Below, one piece after another: positions 23,932 to 33,431 of a stretch of DNA of 64,000 bases. Within the stretch, counting starts at the first letter, position 1; each line of letters opens with the position of its first letter. A program made the translations under genes and the position numbers. This stretch comes from Rhodoferax sp. BAB1 (lineage in GTDB: Bacteria > Pseudomonadota > Gammaproteobacteria > Burkholderiales > Burkholderiaceae_C): assembly GCF_013334205.1 (NCBI RefSeq), contig NZ_CP054424.1, forward strand, positions 3,678,001 through 3,742,000, given 5' to 3'. Under the pieces are notes generated by a model. The model saw nothing but the letters and a program-made list of their open reading frames with translations. It ran no database searches and had not been told where the DNA came from.

Positions 23932-25918
23932 GGCGTAGCGGCTCCACGACGGGCGTTTCGCGCGGCGGCCAGAAGAAGCTCAGCGGCGTCTGGCGCGCGC
24001 GGGTCCGGATGGCCCGGTACAGGCGCGCGCGGTCCAGGCCCGTGACGTTGTGCGCGCGCAGGGCCAGGCGGAAGGCGAAAAAGAAACTCACTGCGACGTT
24101 GAGCACGCCCACCAGCAGGATGGAGAGCACGCACCACCAGAACAGCGGTAGTTTCAGCACGTCCGGCCCCAGGGTGACGGCGGCCGCGCTCAGCTGGCCG
24201 GCGGAGAGCGTGACATGGCGCACGTCCAGCCCCAGGCCGAAGAAGGCCGCGAAGGCCGGCACCAGGCCCAGCATGAAGCCCAGCGAGATGTTGGCCGCCA
24301 GGCCCGAGATGTTGTGGCGCAGCCAGCTGGCCCAGCGGTCGGCGCGCGCCACACCGAGCACGGCGGTGACGCGCGGGTGGTAGCGCAGGGCCGAGTCCAG
24401 ACGCTGCAGCACGAACCAGTTTTCGGTCCAGCCCGCGACGATGCTGGAGGCGAACAGCAGCAGACCGGTGAAGGCGGCGAAGAAGAGCGTGGGGCCGAAC
24501 AGCGTCAGCGAGTGCAGCACATGGCCGGCCTTTTCCACGCTGAGCGGCGCATGGCCTATGGTCAGCCAGTACGCGCCGCACAGAAGCAGCACACCGGGCA
24601 CGACCAGGGCCAGGTTGCCGATCACGGCGGCCACCTGGGAGCGCACGAGGTGGCTGACCTCGTCGACGAAGTCCTCGACCGCACCGGGTGCCTGCAGGTC
24701 CTTGAGCTTGGCCGCCATGGCCGGCGCGGTCATGGCGGGCTGCTTGGTGGCCACCGTCCAGTGCAGCAGCTGCACGAGCACGAAGCACAGCGCGTAATTC
24801 ACGCCGGCAGCGAAGCCGCCCCAGAAGGCCGACAGGCCCAGGCCCAGCAACGCGAACTTCATGAGCGTGGTGACCGAGATCAGGGCGCCGCCGCCCGCGG
24901 CCTTGCGCAGCATGTCGGCGTACTCGGCCCGGTTGCGCGTGATGTAGTGTTCGCCGGTCTCGGCGCTGCGCTCAGTCACCTTGGCTGCCAGCAGGGAGGA
25001 GTTGCTCGCGATCAGCGCACGCAGGCTGCGGTTGTTGTGGCCGGCCAGGGTGAGCTGGGCCAGCAGCTTGCCGGTGCCCACGGCGCCGGGGGCCAGCAGG
25101 GTGTCGAGCAGCAGGCGGCAGCGCAGCACGCGCTCGCGCAGCTGGCGCAGGCGGAACACCACGTCGACCGAGATGCCGTGCTCGTCCAGGTGGGCATAGA
25201 CGCTGGCGGCGGCCTGGCGGCAGGCGTCGAGCCGGTCCTTGAAGGCCTGCACAGCCTGCTCCAGGGCGGCCGCGTCGAGCGGGCGCTGCTGCAGGGCGCG
25301 GCGCAGGGTTTCGAAGTCGACCAGCAGCTCGCGGTAGGCCTGCAGCTGCTGCGCGCTGTTGTCCATGCGCAGGCGCAGCTCGGGGGCGTAGCCGATGGCG
25401 CAGATCTGGCTCACGCAGCAGGCGATGGATTCCTCCAGGGCAGCGCGCCAGGGCCGCGCGCCCGTGAGGGACAGGCCCAGGACGGCGGCCAGGCGTTGTT
25501 CGGTCTCTTCATCCAGGCGGCCCAGCCAGGCAGCGTCGAAGTCGTGCGGGAAGAGCAGGGTGTGGAGCTCGGAGGCGTCGCGTGTCTGCGGCGTGGCCGG
25601 CAGCACGTGCTGCAGCAGGCGGTTGATGAATTCGCTCAGGAAGACCGGGCGCTGGGCCAAGCCGTGGTCGGCCAGCAGGGTGGTGCCGTCCACGCCGTCC
25701 AGCAGGGCCAGCCACCAGGCCTGGGCACGGCTGCGCAGCTCGGCGCTGGTCTCCAGCCGCTCGATCAGCAGCTGCAGGCGTTCCAGGGTGGTACTGACCG
25801 AGCTGCGGTCGCCGCGCATCCAGTCCAGCAGGCGGACCAGCCAGAGGTGGCGTTCGACCAGCGTGGCCTCGGGGTCCAGTGCGTCCAGCAGGGTGTCGAG
25901 ATCGCGCGGTAACGCCAT
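23924..25918 (-). CDS. SpecificRecomb (PF10136, Gcr-like) family membrane protein
   Basis: 664 residues. A long helical soluble N-terminal half (about 1-340) is followed by five or six hydrophobic helices in the second half (for example STTLMKFALLGLGLSAFWGG region, GNLALVVPGVLLLCGAYW, FGPTLFFAAFTGLLLFASS). It matches the family labelled site-specific recombinase after a Neisseria gene, but there is no tyrosine- or serine-recombinase catalytic motif and the protein looks like an inner-membrane protein. I consider the recombinase name unreliable. It lies upstream of, and overlaps, thiL. Confidence 0.8.
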   Translation of the reverse strand: MALPRDLDTLLDALDPEATLVERHLWLVRLLDWMRGDRSSVSTTLERLQLLIERLETSAELRSRAQAWWLALLDGVDGTTLLADHGLAQRPVFLSEFINRLLQHVLPATPQTRDASELHTLLFPHDFDAAWLGRLDEETEQRLAAVLGLSLTGARPWRAALEESIACCVSQICAIGYAPELRLRMDNSAQQLQAYRELLVDFETLRRALQQRPLDAAALEQAVQAFKDRLDACRQAAASVYAHLDEHGISVDVVFRLRQLRERVLRCRLLLDTLLAPGAVGTGKLLAQLTLAGHNNRSLRALIASNSSLLAAKVTERSAETGEHYITRNRAEYADMLRKAAGGGALISVTTLMKFALLGLGLSAFWGGFAAGVNYALCFVLVQLLHWTVATKQPAMTAPAMAAKLKDLQAPGAVEDFVDEVSHLVRSQVAAVIGNLALVVPGVLLLCGAYWLTIGHAPLSVEKAGHVLHSLTLFGPTLFFAAFTGLLLFASSIVAGWTENWFVLQRLDSALRYHPRVTAVLGVARADRWASWLRHNISGLAANISLGFMLGLVPAFAAFFGLGLDVRHVTLSAGQLSAAAVTLGPDVLKLPLFWWCVLSILLVGVLNVAVSFFFAFRLALRAHNVTGLDRARLYRAIRTRARQTPLSFFWPPRETPVVEPLRHG

Positions 25919-25927
25919 GAACAGGCC

Positions 25928-26320
25928 CTAGTGGAGGGTGCGCGTGCCGTCGCCGGCGCTCAGGGCGTCCAGCACGAACATGGGGATGTCCACGTCGAAG
26001 CGTTCACCGTCCTCGGCCACGAAGAAGTAGCTGCCGTGCATGGTGCCGGTGGCCGTGCGCAGCCGGGTGCCGCTGGTGTATTCGAAGGTCGCACCCGGCT
26101 GCAGCAGGGGCTGCTGGCCGATCACACCCAGGCCGCGCACCTTCTCGGTGTGGCCATTCGCGTCGTTCACGTTCCAGCTGCGCGAGATCAGTTGCGCGGG
26201 GATGTCGCCGGTGTTGGTGAGGGTGACGGTGTAGGCGAAGACATACAAGCCCTGTGCCGGGGCCGACTGCTCGGGCATATGGCGGGGCTGGACTTCGACA
26301 AGAATCTGGTACTTTGCCAT
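25928..26320 (-). CDS. apaG: Co2+/Mg2+ efflux-associated protein ApaG
   Basis: 130 residues with the ApaG/FBXO3-like immunoglobulin fold: YVFAYTVTLTNTGDIPAQLISRSWNV near the start and MHGSYFFVAEDGERFDVDIP at the end. ApaG is linked genetically to divalent cation resistance and Ap4A metabolism, but its biochemical role is unsettled. It diverges from rpe, a common arrangement in Burkholderiales. Confidence 0.94.
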   Translation of the reverse strand: MAKYQILVEVQPRHMPEQSAPAQGLYVFAYTVTLTNTGDIPAQLISRSWNVNDANGHTEKVRGLGVIGQQPLLQPGATFEYTSGTRLRTATGTMHGSYFFVAEDGERFDVDIPMFVLDALSAGDGTRTLH

Positions 26321-26327
26321 ATATGGA

Positions 26328-26333
26328 TATAGT
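26328..26333 (+). promoter_or_regulatory. Candidate -10 box for rpe
   Basis: TATAGT matches the sigma70 -10 box at five of six positions. Counting seven bases onward puts the transcription start at about 26340-26341, exactly the first base of the perfect hairpin below. No strong -35 element was found. Confidence 0.4.
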
Positions 26334-26340
26334 CGAGGAA

Positions 26341-26385
26341 ATGGTGCTCGGAACTGGCGCCGTGCGCGCCAGTTCCGAGCACCAT
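26341..26385. repeat. Perfect 20-bp inverted repeat (hairpin) between apaG and rpe
   Basis: Left arm 26341-26360 and right arm 26366-26385 are perfectly complementary over 20 bp around the 5-base loop CGTGC. There is no T tract and the flanking genes diverge, so it is not an ordinary terminator. It ends 31 bp before the rpe ATG. If the candidate -10 box is used, it forms the very 5' end of the rpe mRNA. Confidence 0.85.
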
Positions 26386-26416
26386 CCCCTGCATCGTACC
26401 TGTGAAAATACCGCCC

Positions 26417-27097
26417 ATGTCCCAAACCTTCCGCATTGCCCCTTCCATCCTCTCGGCCGATTTCGCCCGCCTGGGCGAAGAGGTTCGCAATGTGATCGCC
26501 GCTGGCGCCGACTGGATCCACTTCGACGTGATGGACAACCATTACGTGCCCAACCTGACCTTCGGCCCCATGGTGTGCCAGGCCCTCAAGCCGCACGCGA
26601 AGACCCCCGCTGGCCAGGCCGTGCCGATCGACGTGCACCTGATGGTGCAGCCGGTGGACGCGCTGGCCGAGGCCTTTGCCGCCGCCGGTGCCGATCTGAT
26701 CAGCTTCCACCCCGACGCTTCGGGCCACGTGCACCGCAGCGTACAGGCCATCAAGGGCAAGGGCTGCCAGGCCGGCCTGGTGTTCAACCCGGCGCAGCCG
26801 CTGGACGTGCTGGACTGGGTGATCGAGGACATCGACCTCATCCTCATCATGAGCGTCAACCCGGGTTTCGGCGGCCAGAGTTTCATCGACTCCGCCCTGC
26901 GCAAGGTCGAGGCCGCGCGCAAGCGCATCCAGGCTTGCGGCAAGGACATCCGGCTGGAAGTCGACGGCGGCATCAAGGCCGACAACATCCGCCGCGTGGC
27001 CGATGCCGGGGCCGATACCTTCGTAGCCGGCAGCGCCATCTTCGGCAAGCCGGACTACCGCGCCGTGATCCAGGCCATGCGCCAGGCGCTGGCCTGA
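26417..27097 (+). CDS. rpe: Ribulose-phosphate 3-epimerase
   Basis: 226 residues, a TIM barrel with the family motifs [30 protein letters not shown] (metal-binding His and Asp), [17 protein letters not shown] (phosphate site) and LEVDGGI. It interconverts ribulose- and xylulose-5-phosphate in the pentose phosphate and Calvin pathways. The ATG at 26417 fits the family N-terminus better than the GTG at 26402. The gph gene that often follows rpe before trpE is absent here. Confidence 0.96.
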   Translation: MSQTFRIAPSILSADFARLGEEVRNVIAAGADWIHFDVMDNHYVPNLTFGPMVCQALKPHAKTPAGQAVPIDVHLMVQPVDALAEAFAAAGADLISFHPDASGHVHRSVQAIKGKGCQAGLVFNPAQPLDVLDWVIEDIDLILIMSVNPGFGGQSFIDSALRKVEAARKRIQACGKDIRLEVDGGIKADNIRRVADAGADTFVAGSAIFGKPDYRAVIQAMRQALA

Positions 27098-27176
27098 GCA
27101 ACAGGCGGGGGCGCGCCCCCACGTGTCAGTCATGAGGCCGGGGAGTACGCTTCAGGGCTAGCATCGGCGCCAGTTC

Positions 27177-30100
27177 ATGAAAAGCAGCGAGACCACGTCC
27201 ATCGTTTCCGACCCGCAGGAAAAGCGCGGGTCCGCCTGGCGGCGCGTGCTGGACTGGTTGCCCAGGCGCAGCCGGCCCGAAGGCGGCATCCAGGTGTACC
27301 GCTGGGTGCGGCTGGCCCTGTACACGGTGCTGGTGGTGGTGGGCGCGCTGACCTACTGGCAGATGCGCCAGCAGCAGCAGGCCGAGGAAATCCGGCAAGC
27401 CGATGCGGAGATCATTCGCGTGGCAGCCGCCCAGAGCACGCTGATCCAGCGCATGAGCATGCTGCTGACCCGATTGCAGCACGACGAGGGCAGCGAAGAG
27501 GAGCATGTCAACGCCCTGACCGAAACCCTGAACCAGACGCAGACCCAGGCCACACTGCTCGACGAGCTGCTGGCCCGCCAGGGGGTCTGGCAGCTCGACG
27601 ACCGCCCCCAGCTGCGCGGCGCCATCTTCGAGTGGCAGGACCGCCGGGAGAAGGTCTGGTACCGGACCCAGTCCCTGCTGTGGCTGATCGACCAGGACAA
27701 TCCGGCGCGGCGTCTGGTCGCGGCCCAGTTCCTGCAGACGGAACTGGAATCCTTCTGGCTGACGACACAAAGCCTGGTGGACGAGCTGCAGCTGGCCGCC
27801 CAGCGGCGTTCAGGCGCCAGCATGGAGCGCATCGAGTTCTCGGGCAATTTCATGCTGGGTGTGCTGTTGCTGCTGATCCTGGCGGTGGCCGAGCCGCTGG
27901 TGCTGTTCGTGCGGCGGCAGAGCGAGGATCTGCAGCAGCAGTCGATGGAGCTCCAGCGCCTGGCCCTGGTGGCGCAGCGCACCTCGAACTGGGTGGCCGT
28001 GGTGGACCGCGAACGCCGTGTGCTCTGGTGCAACGAGGCCTTCCTGCGCGGCAAGGGCAGCACGCTGGACGAGGTGCTGGGCCAGCATGCGGCCCTGCTG
28101 GCCAGCAATGACTACAACGATGCCGAGGAAATGACACGCCTGCTGGCCGAGCTGGACATGGGGCTGGCGGCCAGGGTGGATGTCATGCACCGTGGCCGCC
28201 AGGGCGAGGAGGTCTGGCTCGATGTCGACTACCAGCCCATCCATGACGCGCAGGGCCTGCACACCGGCTTCACGCTGGTGGCCCGCGACATCACCGACAC
28301 GGTCAACGAGCGCGTGCGCATGCAGACGCTGCTGGACACCCTGCCCGCCGGTGTGGTGCTGCAGTCGGCCCAGGGGGTGGTGATCGAGTGCAACCGGCAG
28401 GCGCAGGAGATGCTGGCGCTGCCGCAGCAGAAGCTGCTGGGTCGTGACCGGCTGGCCGAGGACAATATGGTGGTGCGCTCCGACCTCACGCCCTATGCGA
28501 TGGCGGATCGCCCCAGCGTGCGCACCCTGAGCAGCGGCCGGGGGCTGCGCGGCGAACTGGTGGGCCACATGCGCACGGCGGGCGAGCTGCGCTGGCACAT
28601 GGTCAACACCGAGCCCATGCACGATGCGGCGGGGCACCTGACTGGCGTGATCTCCTGCCTGGTCGATGTGACGCAGCAGCGCGAACAGCAGCAGTTGCTC
28701 ACGCTGGCCATCGAAAGCGCCTCGCTGGGCGTCTGGCAATGGGACATACCCAGCGGCCGCATGGACGTGAACGACCGCCTGCTGTCCCTGTTCGGCTACC
28801 AGCCAGGTCAGATGGACCTGACGTCCGACGGCTTTCTCCAGCTGATCCACCCCGATGACCGCGAGGGCTGGGGCTGGGCCATCCGTACCAATCTGCGGGA
28901 CTCGCACCAGCCCCTGCACTGGGAGGTGCGCATGCACCATGGCAGCGGGCGCTGGATGTGGACGCTTTTCAGTGGTACCGTGGTGGCGCGCGACGGCAGC
29001 GGCCGGGCCCTGCGCATGGCGGGCATCTGCTACGACATCAACGCCCAGAAGGAGCTGGAGGAGCAGCTGCGGCAGTCCGCCCGCACCGACAGCCTGACGC
29101 GCCTGCCCAACCGGGTCGAATTGCTGGGCCGCATCGAGGCCTCGATCCAGCGCACGCGGCAGCAGCCGGGCTACTGCTTTGCCGTGCTGTTCATGGATTT
29201 CGACCGCTTCAAGCAGGTCAACGACACCCTGGGCCATTCGGTCGGGGACGAGTTGCTGCGCCAGATTGCCAAGCGCCTGGAGGACAGCCTGCGCCCGGGC
29301 GACGCCTTCGTGCAGACCAGCGATTTCAGCCAGATGGCCGCGCGCATCGGCGGCGACGAGTTCGTGGTGCTGCTGGACAACATCCGCGGCGATCTGGACG
29401 CCCAGGTGGTGGCCGCCCGCCTGCTCGAAGTGCTGGCCGAGCCCTACCAGATCGGTCCGCACCGCGTCAGCTCCACGGCCAGCATCGGTATCGTGACCAC
29501 GGCCCACATGGCCGAGGATCCCGACAGCGTGCTGCGCGATGCCGACATCGCCATGTACGAGGCCAAGCGCCAGGGACGCGGGCGTTATGAGATGTTCGAG
29601 CCCTCCATGCGCAAGCGTGTGCACGACGACGTGGAGCTGGAGAACGACCTGCGCCAGGCCATCGACAAGGGCGAGATCCATGTGGTGTACCAGCCCATGA
29701 TGGACCTGGGCAGTGGCCGTCTGGTGGGGATGGAGGCACTGGCGCGCTGGTCGCATCCGCTGCGCGGTCCGGTGTCACCCCTGACCTTCATCCCGGTGGC
29801 CGAGGCCACGGGCGTGATCGGCCGTCTGGGTGAATTCGTGCTGAAGACGGCCTGCCATGAGCTGGTGCGCCTGCGCGGCCTGCTGGGAGCGCGTGCGCCC
29901 GAGACGGTGTCGGTCAACCTCTCGCGGGCCCAGCTGCGCCAGGCAGGTTTCACCGCCAAGCTGTCGGAGTTGCTGTACAGCGCCGGGCTGGCACCGGGCT
30001 CGCTCATGCTGGAGGTGACCGAAAGCCTGGCGGCCCAGGACGAGGGCATGCAGGCCATCCTGCGCGAAATCCGGGCCCTCGGCGTGTCCCTTTCGCTGGA

Positions 30101-30416
30101 CGATTTCGGTACCGGTTATTCCTCGCTCTCCTGTCTGCACGAGCTGCCGGTCAACCAGGTCAAGATCGACCGTTCCTTCGTGAGCCAGGCGCTCACCAGC
30201 AATTACCACCGCGTGATGATCGATGCCACCATCAGCATGGCGCGCACGCTGGGCCTGCAGACCGTGGCCGAAGGCATCGAGACGGCCGAGCAGGCCGCGC
30301 TCATGGCCGAGCTCGGTTGCGGCAAGGGCCAAGGGTATCTGTACAGCCGGCCGCTGAGCGCCCGGGACCTCGAGTCATGGGCCCTGGCCATGCCGGCGGC
30401 TGCGCTCAGGACTTGA
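27177..30416 (+). CDS. Membrane-bound PAS-GGDEF-EAL cyclic-di-GMP protein
   Basis: 1079 residues. Membrane helices are at about 45-62 and 225-246, bracketing a periplasmic helical sensor, followed by about three PAS/PAC units (about 260-640). The GGDEF domain has GGDEF at 725-729, and the EAL domain has EAL at 853-855 and DDFGTGYSS near 975. Both catalytic signatures are intact, so it could make or degrade c-di-GMP. The inhibitory RxxD site before GGDEF is absent and a short insertion precedes it. It sits between rpe and the trp operon, with no receptor gene adjacent. Confidence 0.93.
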   Translation: MKSSETTSIVSDPQEKRGSAWRRVLDWLPRRSRPEGGIQVYRWVRLALYTVLVVVGALTYWQMRQQQQAEEIRQADAEIIRVAAAQSTLIQRMSMLLTRLQHDEGSEEEHVNALTETLNQTQTQATLLDELLARQGVWQLDDRPQLRGAIFEWQDRREKVWYRTQSLLWLIDQDNPARRLVAAQFLQTELESFWLTTQSLVDELQLAAQRRSGASMERIEFSGNFMLGVLLLLILAVAEPLVLFVRRQSEDLQQQSMELQRLALVAQRTSNWVAVVDRERRVLWCNEAFLRGKGSTLDEVLGQHAALLASNDYNDAEEMTRLLAELDMGLAARVDVMHRGRQGEEVWLDVDYQPIHDAQGLHTGFTLVARDITDTVNERVRMQTLLDTLPAGVVLQSAQGVVIECNRQAQEMLALPQQKLLGRDRLAEDNMVVRSDLTPYAMADRPSVRTLSSGRGLRGELVGHMRTAGELRWHMVNTEPMHDAAGHLTGVISCLVDVTQQREQQQLLTLAIESASLGVWQWDIPSGRMDVNDRLLSLFGYQPGQMDLTSDGFLQLIHPDDREGWGWAIRTNLRDSHQPLHWEVRMHHGSGRWMWTLFSGTVVARDGSGRALRMAGICYDINAQKELEEQLRQSARTDSLTRLPNRVELLGRIEASIQRTRQQPGYCFAVLFMDFDRFKQVNDTLGHSVGDELLRQIAKRLEDSLRPGDAFVQTSDFSQMAARIGGDEFVVLLDNIRGDLDAQVVAARLLEVLAEPYQIGPHRVSSTASIGIVTTAHMAEDPDSVLRDADIAMYEAKRQGRGRYEMFEPSMRKRVHDDVELENDLRQAIDKGEIHVVYQPMMDLGSGRLVGMEALARWSHPLRGPVSPLTFIPVAEATGVIGRLGEFVLKTACHELVRLRGLLGARAPETVSVNLSRAQLRQAGFTAKLSELLYSAGLAPGSLMLEVTESLAAQDEGMQAILREIRALGVSLSLDDFGTGYSSLSCLHELPVNQVKIDRSFVSQALTSNYHRVMIDATISMARTLGLQTVAEGIETAEQAALMAELGCGKGQGYLYSRPLSARDLESWALAMPAAALRT

Positions 30417-30987
30417 TGTCCAGCAGGGCGTTCTTGAGCTGCCAGTCCGCCGGGGCCTTGCCCAGCCAGATGCCCATCAGGGCGGCGAAGAACTCGGGCT
30501 CCTTGAAGGGGGCGCCCTGGACCTTGCCCTTGACCGCGATGGACAAGCCCTGACCGGGTACCCAGTCCAGGGTGAAGCTGTCGCCGGCCATGAGCTTCTT
30601 GTGATCGGAAAAGATCTGGCTCATGCGCATGATGCCGGGGATCAGCTGGACGAAGGCCGCGCGGTCCATGTTGTCCTCCATGCCGCGGGAGAACAGCTTG
30701 CCCAGTTCGGCGGCATCGATCTCGCGCAGCATGGTGATGCTCATGCGCTTGGGCCCGGGCGTCTTGAGGATTTCTTCCAGCGAGCCGGCCTTGCGGCTGG
30801 TGTAGAGGCCGGCGGCATAGACCTTGAAGACGGCCTTGTAGCGCACGCCGGCCCCGTTGAGATCCAGCTTGCTGCCGTTGACTTCGACTTGCGGCGCGAA
30901 ATTGACGCCGCCCACTTCCAGCGCGGATGCCACTTGGCCCAGACCCAGCAGCAGGCCGAACACGGCGGGACGTAAAGGAAACCACAT
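30406..30987 (-). CDS. Periplasmic chalcone isomerase-like protein
   Basis: 193 residues: a signal peptide (about 1-22), then the chalcone-isomerase-like domain (LEVGGVNFAPQVEVNG, GAGVRYKAVFKVYAAGLYTSRK, RMSITMLREIDAAELG). Bacterial members are periplasmic proteins of unknown function that keep the fold but usually not the flavonoid isomerase active site. It converges on the GGDEF-EAL gene with an 11-bp overlap. Confidence 0.85.
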   Translation of the reverse strand: MWFPLRPAVFGLLLGLGQVASALEVGGVNFAPQVEVNGSKLDLNGAGVRYKAVFKVYAAGLYTSRKAGSLEEILKTPGPKRMSITMLREIDAAELGKLFSRGMEDNMDRAAFVQLIPGIMRMSQIFSDHKKLMAGDSFTLDWVPGQGLSIAVKGKVQGAPFKEPEFFAALMGIWLGKAPADWQLKNALLDIKS

Positions 30988-31085
30988 GATCGGAAACCTC
31001 CGGAATAGTACGATCGTTCGTTCTAATTATCCCAGACCCCGGCGCCGGCCCGATTCAGGGTTTTTCTGGGGGTGGGCGCCTTTGC

Positions 31086-31091
31086 TAAACT
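31086..31091 (+). promoter_or_regulatory. Candidate -10 box of the trp operon
   Basis: TAAACT lies 6 bp before the ATG of the leader peptide (31098). A start site at the usual distance would coincide with that ATG, giving a leaderless leader-peptide mRNA as is known for trpL of Sinorhizobium meliloti. The -35 region (T-rich, about 31061-31066) is weak. Confidence 0.45.
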
Positions 31092-31097
31092 GGGCCC

Positions 31098-31163
31098 ATG
31101 TTCATTCACCGCCTCATCAGCACAGGTTGCAGCGACCGGGGAGCCTGGCCCTGGCGTACCTGA
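31098..31163 (+). CDS. trpL: Probable trp operon leader peptide
   Basis: 21 codons and a TGA: Met-Phe-Ile-His-Arg-Leu-Ile-Ser-Thr-Gly-Cys-Ser-Asp-Arg-Gly-Ala-Trp-Pro-Trp-Arg-Thr. Two Trp codons (31146-31148 and 31152-31154), separated by one Pro, lie just before the stop, the hallmark of a trp attenuator. It precedes trpE by 162 bp and is flanked by complementary segments. No Shine-Dalgarno is visible, consistent with a leaderless start. I found it by reading the region; it is not supported by homology. Confidence 0.75.
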   Translation: MFIHRLISTGCSDRGAWPWRT

Positions 31164-31224
31164 CATGACGTGCGCGCCCGGTCGCGCGACTGAGGCCGGC
31201 TGACGACCCGCCCGGTCATGCACC
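31132..31224 (+). promoter_or_regulatory. trp attenuator, competing complementary segments
   Basis: GCGACCGGG (31132-31140, just before the Trp codons) is perfectly complementary to CCCGGTCGC (31177-31185). Copies of CCCGGTC recur at 31211-31217 and 31227-31233, so the first segment can pair with any of three partners, the last being part of the terminator-like hairpin. A small GC hairpin (31172-31187) can also form. A ribosome stalled on the Trp codons would cover the first segment and change which pairs form. The exact fold was not computed. Confidence 0.55.
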
Positions 31225-31243
31225 ACCCCGGTCCACGGGGTTT
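31225..31243 (+). terminator. Terminator-like hairpin of the trp attenuator
   Basis: ACCCCG (31225-31230), loop GTCCA, CGGGGT (31236-31241), running into TTT. A short stem and a short T run make it a weak intrinsic terminator, as expected for a conditional one. It lies between the leader peptide and trpE. Confidence 0.5.
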
Positions 31244-31325
31244 CCAGAACTGAATGAATGAACAGGGCACACAGTGCCTGGCGCCAGGGCCAACCGTCCT
31301 GGCGTCGAACCGGAGTTTTCCCGTG

Positions 31326-32822
31326 ATGACCGAATCCGAATTCAAGGAACTGGCCCGCCAGGGCTACAACCGCATCCCCCTGCTGGCCCAGGCCTTTGCC
31401 GACCTGGAAACGCCGCTCTCGCTCTACCTCAAGCTGGCGCATGCGCAAAACGGCGGCAAGAACACCTTTCTGCTGGAGTCCGTGGTGGGTGGCGAGCGCT
31501 TCGGCCGCTACAGCTTCATCGGCCTGCCGGCGCGCACCTTGGTGCGCTCGCGCGGTTTTGGCGAATCGGCAGTGACCGAAGTCGTGACCGACGACGTGGT
31601 GGTGGAGACCTCGCGCCTGAACCCGCTGGACTTCGTGGCCCAGTACCACCAGCGCTTCAAGGTGGCGCTGCAGCCCGGCCTGCCGCGTTTCTGCGGCGGC
31701 CTGGCCGGCTACTTCGGCTACGACACGGTACGCCACATCGAAAAAAAGCTGGTGCACAGCTGCCCGCCCGACACCCTGGGCTGCCCCGACATCCTGCTGC
31801 TGCAGTGCGAGGAACTGGCCGTCATCGACAACCTCTCGGGCAAGCTCTACCTCATCGTCTACGCCGACCCCGGGCAGCCGCAGGCCTATGACCAGGCGCA
31901 GGCCCGGCTGGCCGAACTGCGCGAGCGTCTGAACACCTCGGTGCAGGCGCCGCCCATCAAGCCCAGCCCCTCGCATGAGATCGGCCGCGAGTTCGCCAAG
32001 GACGACTACATCGCCGCCGTGGAGCGCGCCAAGGAGTTGATCGCCGCCGGCGACTTCATGCAGGTCCAGGTGGGCCAGCGCCTGCACAAGCGTTACACCG
32101 AGTCGCCGCTGTCGCTCTACCGCGCGCTGCGCTCGCTCAACCCCTCCCCTTACATGTACTACTACCACTTCGGGGATTTCCACGTGGTGGGCGCCTCGCC
32201 GGAGATCCTGGTGCGGCAGGAGCAGACCCCCGAGGGGCAGAAGGTCACCATCCGTCCGCTGGCGGGCACCCGCCCACGCGGCGCCACGCCGGAGCTGGAC
32301 AAGGCGGCCGAGGTGGAGCTGGTGGGTGACCCCAAGGAGCGTGCCGAGCACGTGATGCTGATCGACCTGGCGCGCAACGACATCGGCCGCATCGCGAAGA
32401 CCGGCAGCGTCAAGGTGACCGAGGCCTTTGTGGTCGAGCGCTACAGCCACGTGATGCACATCGTCAGCAACGTCGAGGGCCTGCTGAAGGACGGCATGAG
32501 CTCCATGGACGTGCTCAAGGCCACCTTCCCGGCGGGCACGCTGACCGGCGCGCCCAAGGTGCACGCGATGGAACTGATCGACCAGTTGGAGCCCAGCAAA
32601 CGCGGCCTGTACGGCGGTGCCTGCGGTTACCTGAGTTATGCCGGCGACATGGATGTGGCCATCGCCATCCGCACCGGCATCATCAAGAACGACACGCTCT
32701 ATGTGCAGGCCGCGGCCGGTGTGGTGGCCGACTCGATCCCCGAGATGGAGTGGCGCGAGACCGAGCACAAGGCGCGCGCCCTGGTGCGCGCTTCGGAACT
32801 GGTCGAGCAGGGTCTGGAGTGA
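31326..32822 (+). CDS. trpE: Anthranilate synthase component I
   Basis: 498 residues. The feedback site LLES lies at about 49-52, where tryptophan binds. Chorismate-binding motifs include [32 protein letters not shown] and a C-terminal IAIRTGI. With TrpG it converts chorismate and glutamine to anthranilate. Start at the ATG 31326, which follows a CGGAG Shine-Dalgarno; an in-frame ATG at 31254 would add 24 unconserved residues. First structural gene of trpEG-D-C and probably attenuated by the leader upstream. Confidence 0.97.
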   Translation: MTESEFKELARQGYNRIPLLAQAFADLETPLSLYLKLAHAQNGGKNTFLLESVVGGERFGRYSFIGLPARTLVRSRGFGESAVTEVVTDDVVVETSRLNPLDFVAQYHQRFKVALQPGLPRFCGGLAGYFGYDTVRHIEKKLVHSCPPDTLGCPDILLLQCEELAVIDNLSGKLYLIVYADPGQPQAYDQAQARLAELRERLNTSVQAPPIKPSPSHEIGREFAKDDYIAAVERAKELIAAGDFMQVQVGQRLHKRYTESPLSLYRALRSLNPSPYMYYYHFGDFHVVGASPEILVRQEQTPEGQKVTIRPLAGTRPRGATPELDKAAEVELVGDPKERAEHVMLIDLARNDIGRIAKTGSVKVTEAFVVERYSHVMHIVSNVEGLLKDGMSSMDVLKATFPAGTLTGAPKVHAMELIDQLEPSKRGLYGGACGYLSYAGDMDVAIAIRTGIIKNDTLYVQAAAGVVADSIPEMEWRETEHKARALVRASELVEQGLE

Positions 32823-32827
32823 ACACC

Positions 32828-33418
<591 letters not shown>

Positions 33419-33431
33419 GGACCACAAGAAC

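Noticed and set aside
27107..27120. GGGGGCG-CGCCCCC palindrome after rpe as a terminator
   Set aside because: Only a 5-bp stem with a CGCG loop and no T tract; likely chance in high-GC sequence.
30988..31097. Possible gene in the chalcone-isomerase/trp gap
   Set aside because: Only short frames without ribosome sites; the recognisable content is the trp promoter.
31254..31325. Earlier in-frame ATG for trpE
   Set aside because: The 24 added residues are unlike TrpE, and 31326 has its own Shine-Dalgarno.
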